Of a stretch of DNA of 64,000 nt, positions 33,705 to 45,200 are shown one piece after another. The notes below the pieces were generated by a model. The model had not been told where the DNA came from. It did no database searches and saw nothing but the letters and a program-made list of their open reading frames with translations. How positions within the stretch are numbered: the first letter of the stretch is position 1; each line of letters opens with the position of its first letter. Location: the NCBI RefSeq assembly GCF_001659605.2, contig NC_035170.2, forward strand, positions 27,570,020 through 27,634,019, given 5' to 3'. Source of the DNA: Manihot esculenta (lineage: Eukaryota > Streptophyta > Magnoliopsida > Malpighiales > Euphorbiaceae). The translations under genes and the position numbers were made by a program.

Positions 33705-35872
33705 TGTAATACCCGGCTGGAGTCCGGCATCGGAATTTTGCTTTCCGGTAAGATTCGAGATGTCGAAAGTCTCTAAAAGGGTTCGATTTATGTTTTTCTC
33801 AAATGTTTTGATATGTTCCTTAAGTTTTAAGCATAAGGAAATGAAATTTTGAGTGAATTGAACCAAGGCAGCAAAACCAGGTTCGGCCGCCGAAGTTGAG
33901 GTTCGGCCGCCGAACATGCATGGCTTTCGGTTTCACGATAGGCCGCCGAAGGTGGTCTGGCCAGCCACCTATAAAACGGCCCTCAGTCGGTTGAAGCGGT
34001 AAGATCACCGTTTCCTTTGCCTTCTGAGGTGAGACTCTGTCCTTATTGAGTACTCTTTCATGTTTTCATTAAATCATGCAAAGATTTGATTGAGTTTTGT
34101 GTTATTTTGAAGGTTTTGAGCTTTAACCACAAAGTTGTGAATTTTGGAGAGTTTGAAGAAGAGTTGCTTCAAAACTCCACGTTAGGATCATTCATCTGCT
34201 TGTTTTCAAAAGGTAAGTGAAGATCCTGAACTTGTTTTTATGATTTTTAATGGTTTTATGGAGTTTATGGAGAGCGTTGCATGAATAGGTTAAAAAGAGA
34301 GTTTTTGATGATTTTATGAGAAGAGCATGTTTATGTGTTATATGTTTTGTGTTGTTGGGGTTTTTAGGTAGTTGTTGACCCCTTTGAGCATATACATGAG
34401 TGTATGCAAGTTGAGGAATTGAGGTGTTTGTGTGTGAGTTGATTTTGGTGCTTTTGACAAGAGGCAGAGCAAGTTTATGCCTTGCGGATGAACTCAGGTT
34501 CGGCCGCCAAAGGTACATTCGGCCGCCGAACCCATGAGGAGGTGGCTTCGGCTGCCCAAGCTTGCCCCCGAGCTTTTGGACTTTTGTCTCTGGAGTGCCT
34601 TTTGGCCTCCGAAACTTGCCCCCGAAAGGGTTCGACAGCTGAAAGTGGAAGTTCGACCGCCGAAGGTGCTTGAGTTTCGTCTCTGGAGAGGACTTTCGGC
34701 CGCCGAACCTGCCGCCGAAAGTGTCCTGTCCAGCCTTCCTTTGCATGCTTTGCATGGATGTTAGAGTGAGTTTACGGGGAGTCTTGGGGAGTTTCATAAA
34801 GTTGTTCATAAGCTAGTTTGGTCCCTCATTTGAGTCCATCTGTATAGGTACAGACCAGAGGAACCAGAGAGAGCAGCAGTGAGTACTACTCCAGAGTTTT
34901 TAGAGCCTGCAGAGTCAGTCCAGATAGCCAGAGGTGAGTGGAACTAAACTTAATGTTTTTAATTGAGAAATGAAATGTTTTGCGCATAGTTCATGCATCA
35001 TGAGTATATAGTAGGTTGTTTGCATTAAAATCCATGAAAATGTTGCATTGCATAGTTATTTGTTGATGTGGGTGAATGCTGAATGATCCAATAGTCTTTG
35101 AGAGAAGTCCAGGAGCCTTTGACTACGCCCTGGCAGGTATATAGTAAAGTCTAGGAGCCTTTGACTACGCCCTGGCAATGGTAAGTACAGAGGTGTTATA
35201 TACACATATATATATATGACAGGAAGACCAGGTGCTCGATTCTACGCCCTGGCACGGCAGAGTTACCGGGACTATGTGGTGACAGGTTTACCCTTGATGT
35301 GGATTGTCTGTGATATGGTGCATTCCATGAGATCATATTTTCATGAGATGTTTTACTATTCTACTCATTGGGCTATAGACCTCATCCCACTCCCTTAACC
35401 CCAGTTTTGCAGGTTCAGTGTACAGTGTACAGTGTACAGGGACAGTCCAGCAGAGTTTAGGAAGAGAGAAGAGTATTGTAACAGAATAATGTGGACATGT
35501 AAATTTCAAGAGATGTAACAGTTGTGTATACAGTTAAAGTTGTGCTTGACTTAGTTGTTATTGAGTTGTATATCTTTTGCTTACATGGTTTGTTCATAGA
35601 ACTGTTTTACAAAGTATGTGAAAAACCAGGCTTAACAGGTATGAGTTAACCCATCTAGAGCAAGCTCTAGTCAGGGGTACAGAGTACAGAGATAGTGCAT
35701 GCACAAGTTAAGCCCTGGTACAGAGAAAAGTTTTTATTTTCACAGAAAATATATGACCATGTATGAGAGTTTACAGGTACTCAGAAAGTATAGTAGGCTT
35801 GCTACGGGTTTTGGCGGCCTTAAGCCGACCTGAATCCTAGCGCCGGTGACGGTCCATTTTGGGGTCGTTACA
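33705..35872 (+). repeat. Tekay-1 3' LTR (2168 bp)
   Basis: Preceded by the polypurine tract TTAAGGGGGGGAGAA (33690-33704), it runs TGTAATACCCGG to GGGGTCGTTACA. It retains the extra 43 bp missing from the 5' LTR. Several palindromes are damaged relative to the 5' LTR (for example TTCGGCCGCCAAAG and TTCGACCGCCGAAG), consistent with CG decay. Confidence 0.92.
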
Positions 35873-35877
35873 AAAAC

Positions 35878-36950
35878 GATTTACTAAACGCTGATTTATG
35901 CAGGAACACCAGTCGGGAGAATATGAGGGACAAGAGAAGCTTGACTGAAATAAAAACAGGGGAGACAACATGCTGCACAGCCTTGCCCACAGACGATCTG
36001 CCCAAATCGACAAAGTAGACAGACCTTGATCTACCCAATTCCACAAAGCAGACAGACCTTGATCTGCCCAAATCACCAGAGCAGACAGATTTGCCCAGAG
36101 GCGATTTGACCAAATCACCAGAGCAAGCAGAAAATGATCTACCCAATTCAATGGACAGACAGCAAACTTCAGATCAGACAGCACCAGCACCAGACCTAAA
36201 ACCTCTACCTGGGCACCTAAAATATGCATACTTGGGGGTAGAGAAGAGACTACCAGTCATAGTGTCCAATCAACTAAGCCAATATGAAGAAGAAAGTATT
36301 CACAAGTATTGAAAAAGCACAAGAAAGCCATAGGTTGGACCATAGAGGGCATAAAAGTCATCTCACCATTAATATGTATGCACAGAATACTCATGAAAGA
36401 GGATTGCAAACCTGTCCGTGATGCTCAAAGGAGGTTAAACCCTCCTATAATGGAGGTTGTGAAGAAAGAGATAGACAAGCTCCTAGACGCCGGGGTCATC
36501 TACCCAATCTCTAATAGCAAATGGGCAAGCCCTATACATGTAGTTTCAAAGAAGACTGGGATCACCAATACATACCGGCATCAGCAACGAGGGACGTCGA
36601 TGGAGCCACAACCTGATTCCCCACTCACTTCATCAATGCTGTCATAAGCCACATCAGAACATGCAGCACCTTCAACCACACACAACCTATCTAGTCACCC
36701 TAATGATTTGCCCAAATCACCACCCAAAGGGCACGCCGCGATAGCCTTGACCTTTAATAAACACACAGAGGGCACCAGAAATACAGCCACACGGATCGAA
36801 GCTCAGCAACCAGCAGCCAACCATTCCACAAATTCTCACCTTGGCAGAATAGAGACCCAGATTACGCATATAGGAAGCATGTTGCAGCTACTAGTGCAAC
36901 ATTTCTTGCCTGGAGACAACCAGCAACCCTGATTTGGCCACTGATTTGGC
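35878..36950 (+). pseudogene. Athila-like pol leader and RT start, then 3' segment
   Basis: This continues the frame interrupted at 16554. A linker repeats DLPKS-type units (DLPKSTK, DLPNSTK, DLPKSPEQ), then KPLPGHLKYAYLGVEKRLPVIVSNQLS and, after a stop and frameshift, KKHKKAIGWTIEGIK with the RT N-terminus RLNPPIMEVVKKEIDKLLDAG, YPISNSKWASP and KKTGIT. There RT breaks off, well before the catalytic centre, into a 3'-terminal frame with HLGRIETQITHIGSMLQLLV. That segment matches HLTRIKDRMQHMEHLLQLLV in the nested units. The pol deletion endpoint differs from that of the nested units, so the two elements lost pol independently. Confidence 0.78.
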
Positions 36951-37087
36951 AAAAAATACCTCAGGGAGTCCCTTTCTCTTGACTTAAATATTTTGCATTG
37001 AGGATAATGCCTAGAATAGGTGTGGGGGTGCATTTTTCTGATCACTTTATTGTTCATATAGTTTTAGTTTTCCTTCATAATTATATC
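36951..37087 (+). other. Athila-like 3' UTR, first part
   Basis: Contains CATTGAGGATAATGCCTAG followed by AATAGGTGTGGGGGTG, matching the minus strand of 23160-23230 in the nested unit. It is cut at 37087 by the Tat insertion and resumes at 46673. Confidence 0.75.
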
Positions 37088-37584
37088 TGATGATCTGAGA
37101 TCCAAAGAAAATGGGGTTTTACAATGGGTTCTGTAAAACTGGAAAAACTTAGACCTAGAGGAGAGTATTTCTCCTTTTATATGTTTCCTTTTGTCTGCTA
37201 GTGACGTGCTAACAGAACGTATATCATTGGACCACCTGTCCCTGCTACGTTGATTCGGATGTACGAAGGAATCAGATCTCTGCCCCATGCGTAACGGCCT
37301 CTGATCCTCTTCACGCGCGTGTAGATGGGTCCACAAGGCAGATAAATGAGTCTTCCTTCTGGTTCTAGGCTGGGCCGGGAGATAGGAGCAAAGCTGGGCC
37401 CAAAGGAGATCGGCCCGAGGTGCCGTGAAGGCGAGGCCAGCCTGGTGGAGAAATTCAGAGGGGCCCGGTATCAAGGCTCGAAAAGGCCAGACCTGTTAGT
37501 GCAGAGGATGTGTGGGCTTTTGAGCGATGGGCCGCGATCGTGGGCTTGGCCCCTGACTGGGGTGGAAAAATCCAGCGGTCATCA
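37088..37584 (-). repeat. Tat-1 3' LTR (497 bp)
   Basis: On the minus strand it starts TGATGACCGCTGG and ends TCAGATCATCA. The adjoining internal sequence 37585-37606 reads GCCGAGGAGGTAAAGGGG.. on the minus strand and is the polypurine tract. Confidence 0.93.
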
Positions 37585-37908
37585 ATTGCCCCTTTACCTC
37601 CTCGGCAGTTATTGCCCCAACTGTCGAGGGGGTAAACATCAAGAATCATTATGACCGCGCCTGTTTGAATTCAGCTTGCTTCATGACGCCCTTTCATCTT
37701 TTTGTCACTTGTAGCTTTAAATCTTCTCCGTCTTTTTTCTATTTTTAGCTTTCCTCTGCTCTTTGTGCGCACTATTATCTTCACTTTCCTGCCTTTATCT
37801 TCCCGATACGCTTTCTTTCCTCTTTTGTGAATAGCTTTTAAGGATTCTGATGCCGCTAGCCTAGAGTATAAGGTCGCCCTGTCTTACATTAAAATCTCAG
37901 TCTCTGGC

Positions 37909-37917
37909 TATATATTA
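37909..37917 (+). promoter_or_regulatory. TATA box of the Tat antisense unit
   Basis: TATATATTA on the + strand, opposite to the element's own direction. It lies about 300 bp upstream of the antisense start codon and ahead of a pyrimidine-rich leader. A match this simple can occur by chance; its position relative to the introns is what makes it notable. Confidence 0.4.
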
Positions 37918-38226
37918 ATAACACCTCCTTCTCATCCTCGGGCTCCTTATCGGGACAACGGGATCTCTTTTTCCGATCTTCCTTCCTCTGGTTCAATTGA
38001 TCTCCCGAAAGATGCAAGTTTAGTTTTCTTTATCATGTGGAAAAGGTATGGTTTATCCCTCTCTTATCTCCTTCTTTCAACGGGGTTTTCCAATATTTCG
38101 GAATTGTTTTTCGGACGCTGGCCCCTGGTTTTACTCTCTTTATGTTTTCTCTTGAATTTGCTACGTCTTTCATAGGGGTCTGTCCTAACCTTGCTTTTGT
38201 GATTTTTGCAGCCTTTGGTGGTAAAG

Positions 38227-38785
38227 ATGAACCGGATTATGCCCCCTAAGACTCTTACGCCGACCATAGGGAGCTTGAACGTTGCTTCGAATGTCTTCCT
38301 AATGGGGCGATTGGCGAGGGAGGTTACTCGACAAGTTGCCAGAATCATGTTTTCCAGGTCGTCCGGACGACCTCCTCCCCCTGCTCCTGCCCGGGCTCCT
38401 GTCTTTCTTTCTCCTGGGGAGGAGGAGGAGATTCTCGTGGTGCCCCTAATGTCTGCTCCTGACTCGAACTCATGGAATAGCATGGTTTCTGAGGCTTATT
38501 ATGAGATACGAGATGCCGTCTACACACGTAATATTAGCAAGGGTAACCTGCTAAAATTAGTCCAACATAGTATGTGTGTAGATTTGCAACATTTACTTGT
38601 TCCATTGCTCTTCAGAATGCCTCGCCGGTTTTCCTCGGCTTGCTCGAGTGTATCGTGCATCACACTTGGGCGGCAGGAAGCCTGCCTATGATGGAACAGT
38701 GAGAAATGCTTATGGGGTTCAACTTATTCAGTTCCCCTATAATAAAAAGACAGAGCTCAGTCGGCCTGTGAAGCTCATCTTCTGA
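38227..38785 (+). CDS. Predicted spliced antisense ORF in Tat-1, unknown function
   Basis: On the + strand, antisense to gag-pol, two coding exons (38227-38527 and 38616-38785) join across a GT-AG intron (38528-38615) to give about 156 codons ending at TGA 38783-38785. A further GT-AG intron (38046-38211) with a T-rich 3' end (TTTTTGCAG) would lie in the 5' leader. The protein starts MNRIMPPKTL, then SLNVASNVFLMGRLAR, RSSGRPPPPAPARAP and an acidic patch (GEEEE). Its second exon is basic (LARVYRASHLGGRKP). No known domain is recognised. A decayed relative with matching words lies at 1885-2420. Extra ORFs, some antisense, have been reported in Tat-lineage elements; whether this is one of those is inference. 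Confidence 0.45.
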
Positions 38786-39106
38786 ACTATGAGAATTCTT
38801 CTGAAGTTGAAAGTTAAGATAGTAGTGTAGGTGATAATGATGTAAACGTAGATGATGATGTATCCGAGCATGTAAATCCTTTAAGGGTAGCCTTTCATCC
38901 CGTAGTGTAAGTATCTGTAACATGCTGTAATGTATTTTTCTTTTAATGAAATTTTTGTTTTTCGTTCGTATTCGAGCTGTTCTTTCCTTATCATGAGCGA
39001 AGTATTTAGACTGCATGTTTCGTAATTTTTGCTGAGGGATCCGCTGTATCGTTTTTCCTCCTCGCCTCCTAGCCGATCAGAACTAGAGTTTGTTTAGCCA
39101 ACTGAG

Positions 39107-39242
39107 CTTTTGGTTTACTCTTTCCGAGCTGGACTAACCGCTTTTGGTTTACTCTTTCCGAGCTGGACTAACCGCTTTTGGTTTACTCTTTTCGAGCTGG
39201 ACTAACTGCTTTTGGTTTACTCTTTTCGAGCTGGACTAACCG
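39107..39242. repeat. 34-bp tandem repeat x 4 in Tat-1
   Basis: Unit begins CTTTTGGTTTACTC and contains CGAGCTGGACTAAC. There are four head-to-tail copies with only a few substitutions. It lies between integrase and the 3' LTR. Confidence 0.9.
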
Positions 39243-40045
39243 TACTCGCGAGCTCTGTTTTTAACCAGTGAGTTGAGCTCTTGACCCGCAGGTTTGTATG
39301 ATTCCAAGACGTCCTTATTACTTCGTTACTACCAGTTCGGGCTCGTACACTTTGCTTAATAATGATAAGTCAGATCATGTACCTTTTTAGGTGATGAGCA
39401 GGGCTTGTCTTTCTACCTTTAGTACTGACCTGTCAGGGGATGAAGTTGAGGTCTCTTCTGCTCATACCATTGGGTTTCTCCCCTAAACTTTGTTTGTAAT
39501 CGTGTGGGCTTATTTTAGCCGACTTTACGTTTCTTCTTGGTTACGAGTTCAGATGTCTGTTCATGGCAAACTGACTCGAGCTGTGAGCACAGTCCTTTGC
39601 CTTCGTTTATCCTCCTATGTGTTCCTGCATTTATGGGCCTTTTCATAGAGGGAGCTCGGTTCTCTGTTATTTCCTCTATACTTAGCTTCGTTCTGCCTGA
39701 GTGTTTCATGTTGCGGGTCTATCCGAGCTGGGAGCTCGGTTCTTCGCTCTTTGCTTAGGTTTTTATGCCTATAGTCCGTGACGCTGCGTATTTCGCTCAG
39801 GAGTTCAGAATTTTGCTTTTTCGCTTTGGTGTTCCGAGCTCGTTTGTGAGGTCGGACTTAGCCTTTCTTTTTCCAAGCTACCTACCCTCGAGCGTTTTGT
39901 GGGTTCTTTGCTGTTTAGATCTCTCTCTGAGCTAGTTGAGCTGGTTTAGGACTAGCGGTCACTTTTCGAGGTCGGTGCCTCTTATGATTGCCCCAATCTT
40001 TTGTGGGAGGTAGGAACTATGTCCTTTTACCTCCCTGGGATCCGT

Positions 40046-40398
40046 GAGGTCTTCTACTTCTCTGAGATCTCTGTATCTCAATGAGGTCTCTATATCTCAG
40101 TGAGGTCTTCTATCTCTCTGAGATCTCTATATCTCAGTGAGATCTTCTATCTCTCTGAGATCTCTATATCTCAGTGAGATCTTCTGCCTCTCTGAGATCT
40201 CTATATCTCAGTGAGGTGTTCTATCTCTCTGAGATCTCTATATCTCAGTGAGGTCTTCTATCTCTCTGAGATCTCTATATCTCAGTGAGATCTTCTAGTG
40301 CCAGGAGATCTTGGGGATCCTCGTCTTCTACCTCCCTGAGATCTCTATATTTCAGTGAGGTCTTCTGTCTCTCTGAGATCTCTATATCTCAGAAAGGT
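40046..40398. repeat. 37-bp tandem repeat, about 10 units, hairpin-forming
   Basis: The unit contains GAGGTCTTCTATCTCT and CTGAGATCTCTATATCTCAG. In the latter, arms CTGAGAT and ATCTCAG flank a 6-base loop. About ten copies, some partial, with one interruption (GTGCCAGGAGATC..) near 40296. It is adjacent to the integrase stop codon. Confidence 0.9.
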
Positions 40399-40529
40399 CT
40401 TTTGAGCTTTGTTCTTTGTTTTCTACAGAGAATCATTCACAATAATAAAGATAATCTCGTTTTGGAAGGAATGATGTTATTTTATTCATTCATATTTTTC
40501 AGAGTACAATGCTTTTCTTTACAAATATT

Positions 40530-41741
40530 TCAGGGGAAATATCTCTTCAAGTGTTGGATATTCCAGGCTTGGGGCTCGGGATTTCCTTGCATATCTTCGA
40601 TTCGGTATACTCCTGGCTTAACCACTTTTGCTATCCTGAATGGGCCCTCCCAGGTCGGTGTCAACTTGCCCACTGCTGCTCTTTTTCCCGTAGCTTCTAA
40701 GTTTCTTAGGGCCAGGTCCCCTACCTTTAGACTTCTTTCCCTGACCCTTTGGTTGTAATAACGGGCTGCCTGTTGTTGGTAGGCAGCAGTTCGGACTTGG
40801 GCTTCTTCCCTAATTTCTTCGAGAGCGTCCAAGTTGTTCCTTAACTTGTCATCGTTGCTGTTCTCGTTAGCAAATTGGACTCGATGAGTGGGGATTTGCA
40901 GCTCGACTGGGACTACGGCCTCTGTGCCGTAAGCAAGTGCAAAGGGCGTTTCTTTAGTGGACGTTCTGGGGGTAGTTCGGAGTGCCCACAGGATACTATT
41001 GAGCTCTTCTGCCCAGTTCTCCTTTGCCCCATCCAGCCGTTTCTTTAATCCCTGGAGGATAGCTCTGTTGGTAACCTCTGTTTGACCATTGGTCTGAGGA
41101 TGGGCCACTGAAGAAAACTTGTGCCATATGCCCATGTTTGCCGTAAATGCTCTGAAGGTGCTGCAGTCAAATTGTCTGCCATTGTCAGATATGAGTACTC
41201 TTGGTATGCCAAACCTGCAGATGATGTTTCCCCATACGAAGTCTATCATCTTGCGAGCTGTGATCGTGGCTATTGCTTCCGCCTCTGGCCATTTGGAGAA
41301 GAATTCCACAGCCACTACTACGAATTTCTTCTGTCCCGTGGTCTTGGGGAAGGGTCCCAGGATGTCTATTCCCCATTGTGAGAATGGCCATGGACTGGAT
41401 ATGTTGGCTTGAGGAGTGGCTGGGACTTTGATGGCGTTAGCAAATCTTTGGCATACGTCGCACCTTCGGACAAACTCTTCTGCCTCCTTTTTAACAGTGG
41501 GCCAGTAGTACCCTTGCCTGAATATTTTATTGGCTAAGGTCCCTGCTCCTTCGTGAGCTCCGCACATTCCCTTATGTATCTCTTCCATCACCTTTGTAGC
41601 CTCAGTCGGGCTCACACACCGGAGCCACGGGCTGGATTTCCCTTTTTTGTATAAGGTCCCCCTTATTGCTTGATAGTTGGCAGCACGAGCTGTTATCTTT
41701 CTAGCTTCATCTTTATCCTCAGGGAGCTTTCCCTTCTCCAG
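40530..41741 (-). pseudogene. Tat-1 integrase
   Basis: Minus-strand continuation of pol after the stop at 41742-41744, in the same frame. A leader (LEKGKLPEDKDEARK) and an HHCC domain (HKGMCGAHEGAGTL...CDVCQRF) precede the catalytic core, with D in GIDILGPF, D in LISDNGRQF and E in GQTEVTNR. The GPFRIAKVVKPGVYRIED module follows and the frame ends WNIQHLKRYFP. There is no chromodomain, as usual for Tat. The domain is complete; expression would require passage through the upstream stops. Confidence 0.9.
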
Positions 41742-42299
41742 TTATTCTAGGTATGGGGTCATCCAAGTCGGGCTTTGTTCTACCTGCAATACCGTGTTTG
41801 TTTTATTAAAAGCAGGCGTGTGGACGTGCTGTATGTACACTTCATCGGGGAGCTGTTCTAATTCTTCTTTGGACAACCAACTAAGCAGGTCGGCTTCCTC
41901 ATTTTTTTCTCGAGGTATTCTTTGAAATTTGATGGGAACTCCCCGATCTATGAGTTCAGCCTCTATAGCTTTTACTTTTGCCAGGTAGCTCTGCATGGTT
42001 GGGTCTCTGGCTTGATATGCCCCAGTTATCTGGTTGACCACCAGCTGTGAGTCGCTATTTACTTCGAGGTCAGTTGCCCCTACTTCCATGGCCACCAGCA
42101 TCCCGTTTATTAAGGCTTCATACTCCACCATGTTATTGGAGGCTTTGAATTCTAAGCGTAGGGCGTAGCAAACCTTAAATCCTCCAGGCCCCTTAAGCAT
42201 TATTCCAGCACCGCTGCCTTCGGTGCTTGAAGCCCCGTCTACATATAACTTCCAGCTGAACTTTTGGAAAAGTTCTTCCTTTCTTTGCTTCCCCGACAC
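41742..42299 (-). pseudogene. Tat-1 archaeal-type RNase H domain
   Basis: Between two in-frame TAA codons (42300-42302 and 41742-41744), the frame encodes WKLYVDGASSTEGSGAGIML, the acidic NMVEYEALINGMLVAMEVG, EVNSDSQLVVNQITG and REKNEEADLLSWLS. These carry the D-E-D-D residues of an RNase H unlike the first one. This extra domain upstream of integrase is a hallmark of Tat-lineage elements. Confidence 0.9.
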
Positions 42300-45200
42300 T
42301 TATGAAGATGATTCTCCTTGTTCTTCACTGAATGTGCACTCTGCTATGAAATCAGCAAGGGTCTGAGATTTTATGGCTGTTCGAGGTCGATACTCTAAGC
42401 AATAAGGACTAATCTCAATGGGCCAAGCTAGCATCCGACCTGAGGTCTCCAGTCTATGCAAAATCTTCTTCAAGGGTTGATCGGTCATTACTACTCCCTG
42501 GTGGCTTTCCAGATAAATCCTGAACTTTCGGACTGCCAGTAGTAGAGCATAGGCTATCTTCTCAATATTCAAATATTTGACCTCGGCGTCTTTAAGCACC
42601 TTGCTGACATAGAAAATAGGCTTCTGCTCTCCTTCTTCCACCCTTACCAATATGGCGCTGACTGCTTGCTCAGAGGCCACCAGGTATATCAGAAGTTCCT
42701 CCCCTTCCATGGGACTACTAAGCACGTGAGGCAAGCTGAGATAGCTTTTGAGTTCTTTGAAGGCTTCCCGACAGTCTTCTGTCCATTCGAAGTTTGGCAC
42801 TTTCCTCAACTTCTTGAAGAATGGTAAACACTTTTCTGCCGACCTCGACATGAATCGATTAAGCGCCACTACTCTCCCGGTCAGTCTCTGGACGTCCCTT
42901 ACGCAGGTCGGTTCTGGCATGTTCAATATGGCTTCTACCTTCTCTGGGTTGGGCTCGATACCTTTCCCACTCACCATGTACCCCAGGAATTTTCCTCCTC
43001 TGATGAAGAAGGCACATTTCGCTGGGTTCAACTTCATTCTGTACTGGTCTAATACTCCGAATACCTCCCTCAAATCTGCTATGTGCTGCTGGAAAGTTAG
43101 GCTTTTGACTACCATATCGTCTACATAAACCTCTACGTTTCTGCCGATCTGGCTTTTGAAGATTTTGTTCATCAGTCTTTGGTATGTTGCCCCGGCGTTT
43201 TTTAGCCCGAAGGGCATGGCTTTGTAGTAGTATGTCCCATCTTCTGTTATGAACGAGGTCTTTTCTTCATCTAACCGGTCCATTGGGATTTGATGATAGC
43301 CAGACATAGCATCCAAAGAAGACATGTAATCGAAACCGGCCGTAGAGTCAACCATTTTATTAATATCAGGGAGGGGATAACAATCTTTAGGACAGGCCTG
43401 ATTTAGGTCAGTGAAATCTATGCACATCCTATATTTGCCATTGGCTTTTTTGACTAGTACAGGATTAGCTAACCACTGTGGGTACATGACTTTCCTAATA
43501 AAGCCTGCCTCTTCTAGCTTCAGTACCTCCTCCTTGGTAGCCTGTTGCTTCTCCCTTCCTACTACCCTCTTCTTCTGCTTTACCGGTCTAGCTTCAGGGA
43601 GGACATTCAACTTGTGCGTCATCACTTTTGGGTCAATCCCGGGCATGTCAGAAGGCTTCCAGGCGAAGCTTGATGCGTGATTTCGGATCAGGGCCATAAC
43701 CTCAATTTTCTGCTCTTTGGTGAGGCCGGCGTTGAGACTGAAGAATTTATCTGTTTCTACTTCTGATAAGGGAAAAATCTCCAGTTCCCTTACCGGTTCT
43801 ATCCTGGCCTCTGTTTTCTCATCTCGGACCTCCAGGACTTCTGAATCCAGCCTCTCCTCTGTTGAGCTCGGCTCTGCTACCGTGGCTAGGTACACTGCCC
43901 TTGCTTCCTCCTGGCTTCCCCGAACTATTCCCACCCCTGCTTCTGTTGGGAACTTCATTGCCAGGTATCTGATACTGGTGACGACCTCAAAGTCAAACAG
44001 CGCAGGTCTTCCCAGGATCGCATTGTAGCTCAGAGGAAGTTTGACTACCAGGAACACCGCATAATGAGTGCGAGTCCTAGGTGCTTCTCCTAGGGTGAGA
44101 GCCAGCTTCACCTTCCCTTCTACAGGTACTGGGACTCCTCCGATTCCTTTGACCGGTGCCTGATCCCGGACCAACTGTTCTTCAGGGGTTCCCATCTGCT
44201 GGAAGACCCGGTAGGGTAGCAGGTTGACCTTACTCCCATCATCCACTAGGATTTTCTTCACCCGATAGTTGTGGATGACAGCTTCAATGACAAGGGCATC
44301 GTCATGGGGCATTTGAACACCTTGAGCATCCTCCAGAGAGAAAGTGATGGCCACTGGAGAGTGTTCGACGACCTGCATGACCTTGGCGCCACTACTTTCT
44401 CCCTCTCGACTCCTCTTCTTTCCTCTACAACTCATCCGACCTCCTGTGCCCCCCAAGATCATGTTAATGGTCCCACTAGACCCATCATTCACTGCTCCCG
44501 CTCTCCTCGGCGCTTGGGTTGCCGAATTGGGCTGAGGTCTTTGTCCTTCCGATTTCTTCACGGAGTTCTTCAGGTGCCCTCTTTTTATCAGCCTCTCGAT
44601 TTTTGCTATCAACTGGAAGCAGTTACTGGTATCATGGCCATGAGTGCGATGGAACTGACAGTATTTGTTAGGATTTCGCTGGTCGGCTTCTGTTCTCAGG
44701 GGTCTGGGCCACTCTACGAATTCTTTGTCTTGGACGGCCATGAGTACTTCGGCTCTAGAAGCGTTAAGTGGGGTCGGCTTCTCTGGGACCCACGAAGGGA
44801 GTGGCCTTTGGTCCCTTCGTTCCCAGGGCTGTCTGTAAGGCTCAGGCCTTTTGCCATGTTTCCTCTCATGCTTCTCCGGCCTCCTTTCCTCCGGGGCTTT
44901 CTCCTTACCTACCGCTTCCTTGGCGAATCGACTTGTTACTAAGGCATCATCCTGCCTTATATACTTTTCAGCCCTCTGCATCAGCTCGGCTAGTGAGGTC
45001 GGAGGCTTCCTGCTTAGTGAGCCGAAGAACTCAGCAGAGGTCGTTCCCTTCTGCATGGCCTCCACCGCCCTTCCCTCATCGAGCTCAGGAATTTGCAGAG
45101 CCTCTGTATTGAAACGAGCGATGTACTCCCTGAGCGATTCGTCTCTTCTCTGCTTGATTGTTTCCAGGTAGCTCGTCTTTCTGTCCGTAGGCACCCCGGC

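Larger units (their letters stand above)
16555..35872 (+). mobile_element. Tekay (Del) chromovirus, Tekay-1, nested-in
   Basis: A Ty3/gypsy element with two LTRs (2124 and 2168 bp), both TG...CA. It has an initiator-Met-type primer-binding site, gag-PR-RT-RNase H-integrase order, a chromodomain-like C-terminus, and the purine tract TTAAGGGGGGGAGAA before the 3' LTR. The 5-bp TSD AAAAC (16550-16554 and 35873-35877) is perfect. Long LTRs, PBS type and the LEECTWETRESM tail point to the Tekay lineage. Without the 9766-bp insertion at 20732-30497 it would be about 9.55 kb. It cannot be autonomous now: stops in gag, protease and the start of pol plus a frameshift after RNase H. Confidence 0.92.

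Noticed and set aside
44271..44942. 223-codon plus-strand open frame within Tat-1
   Set aside because: It lies antisense to the well-supported gag-protease frame and has no features of its own.
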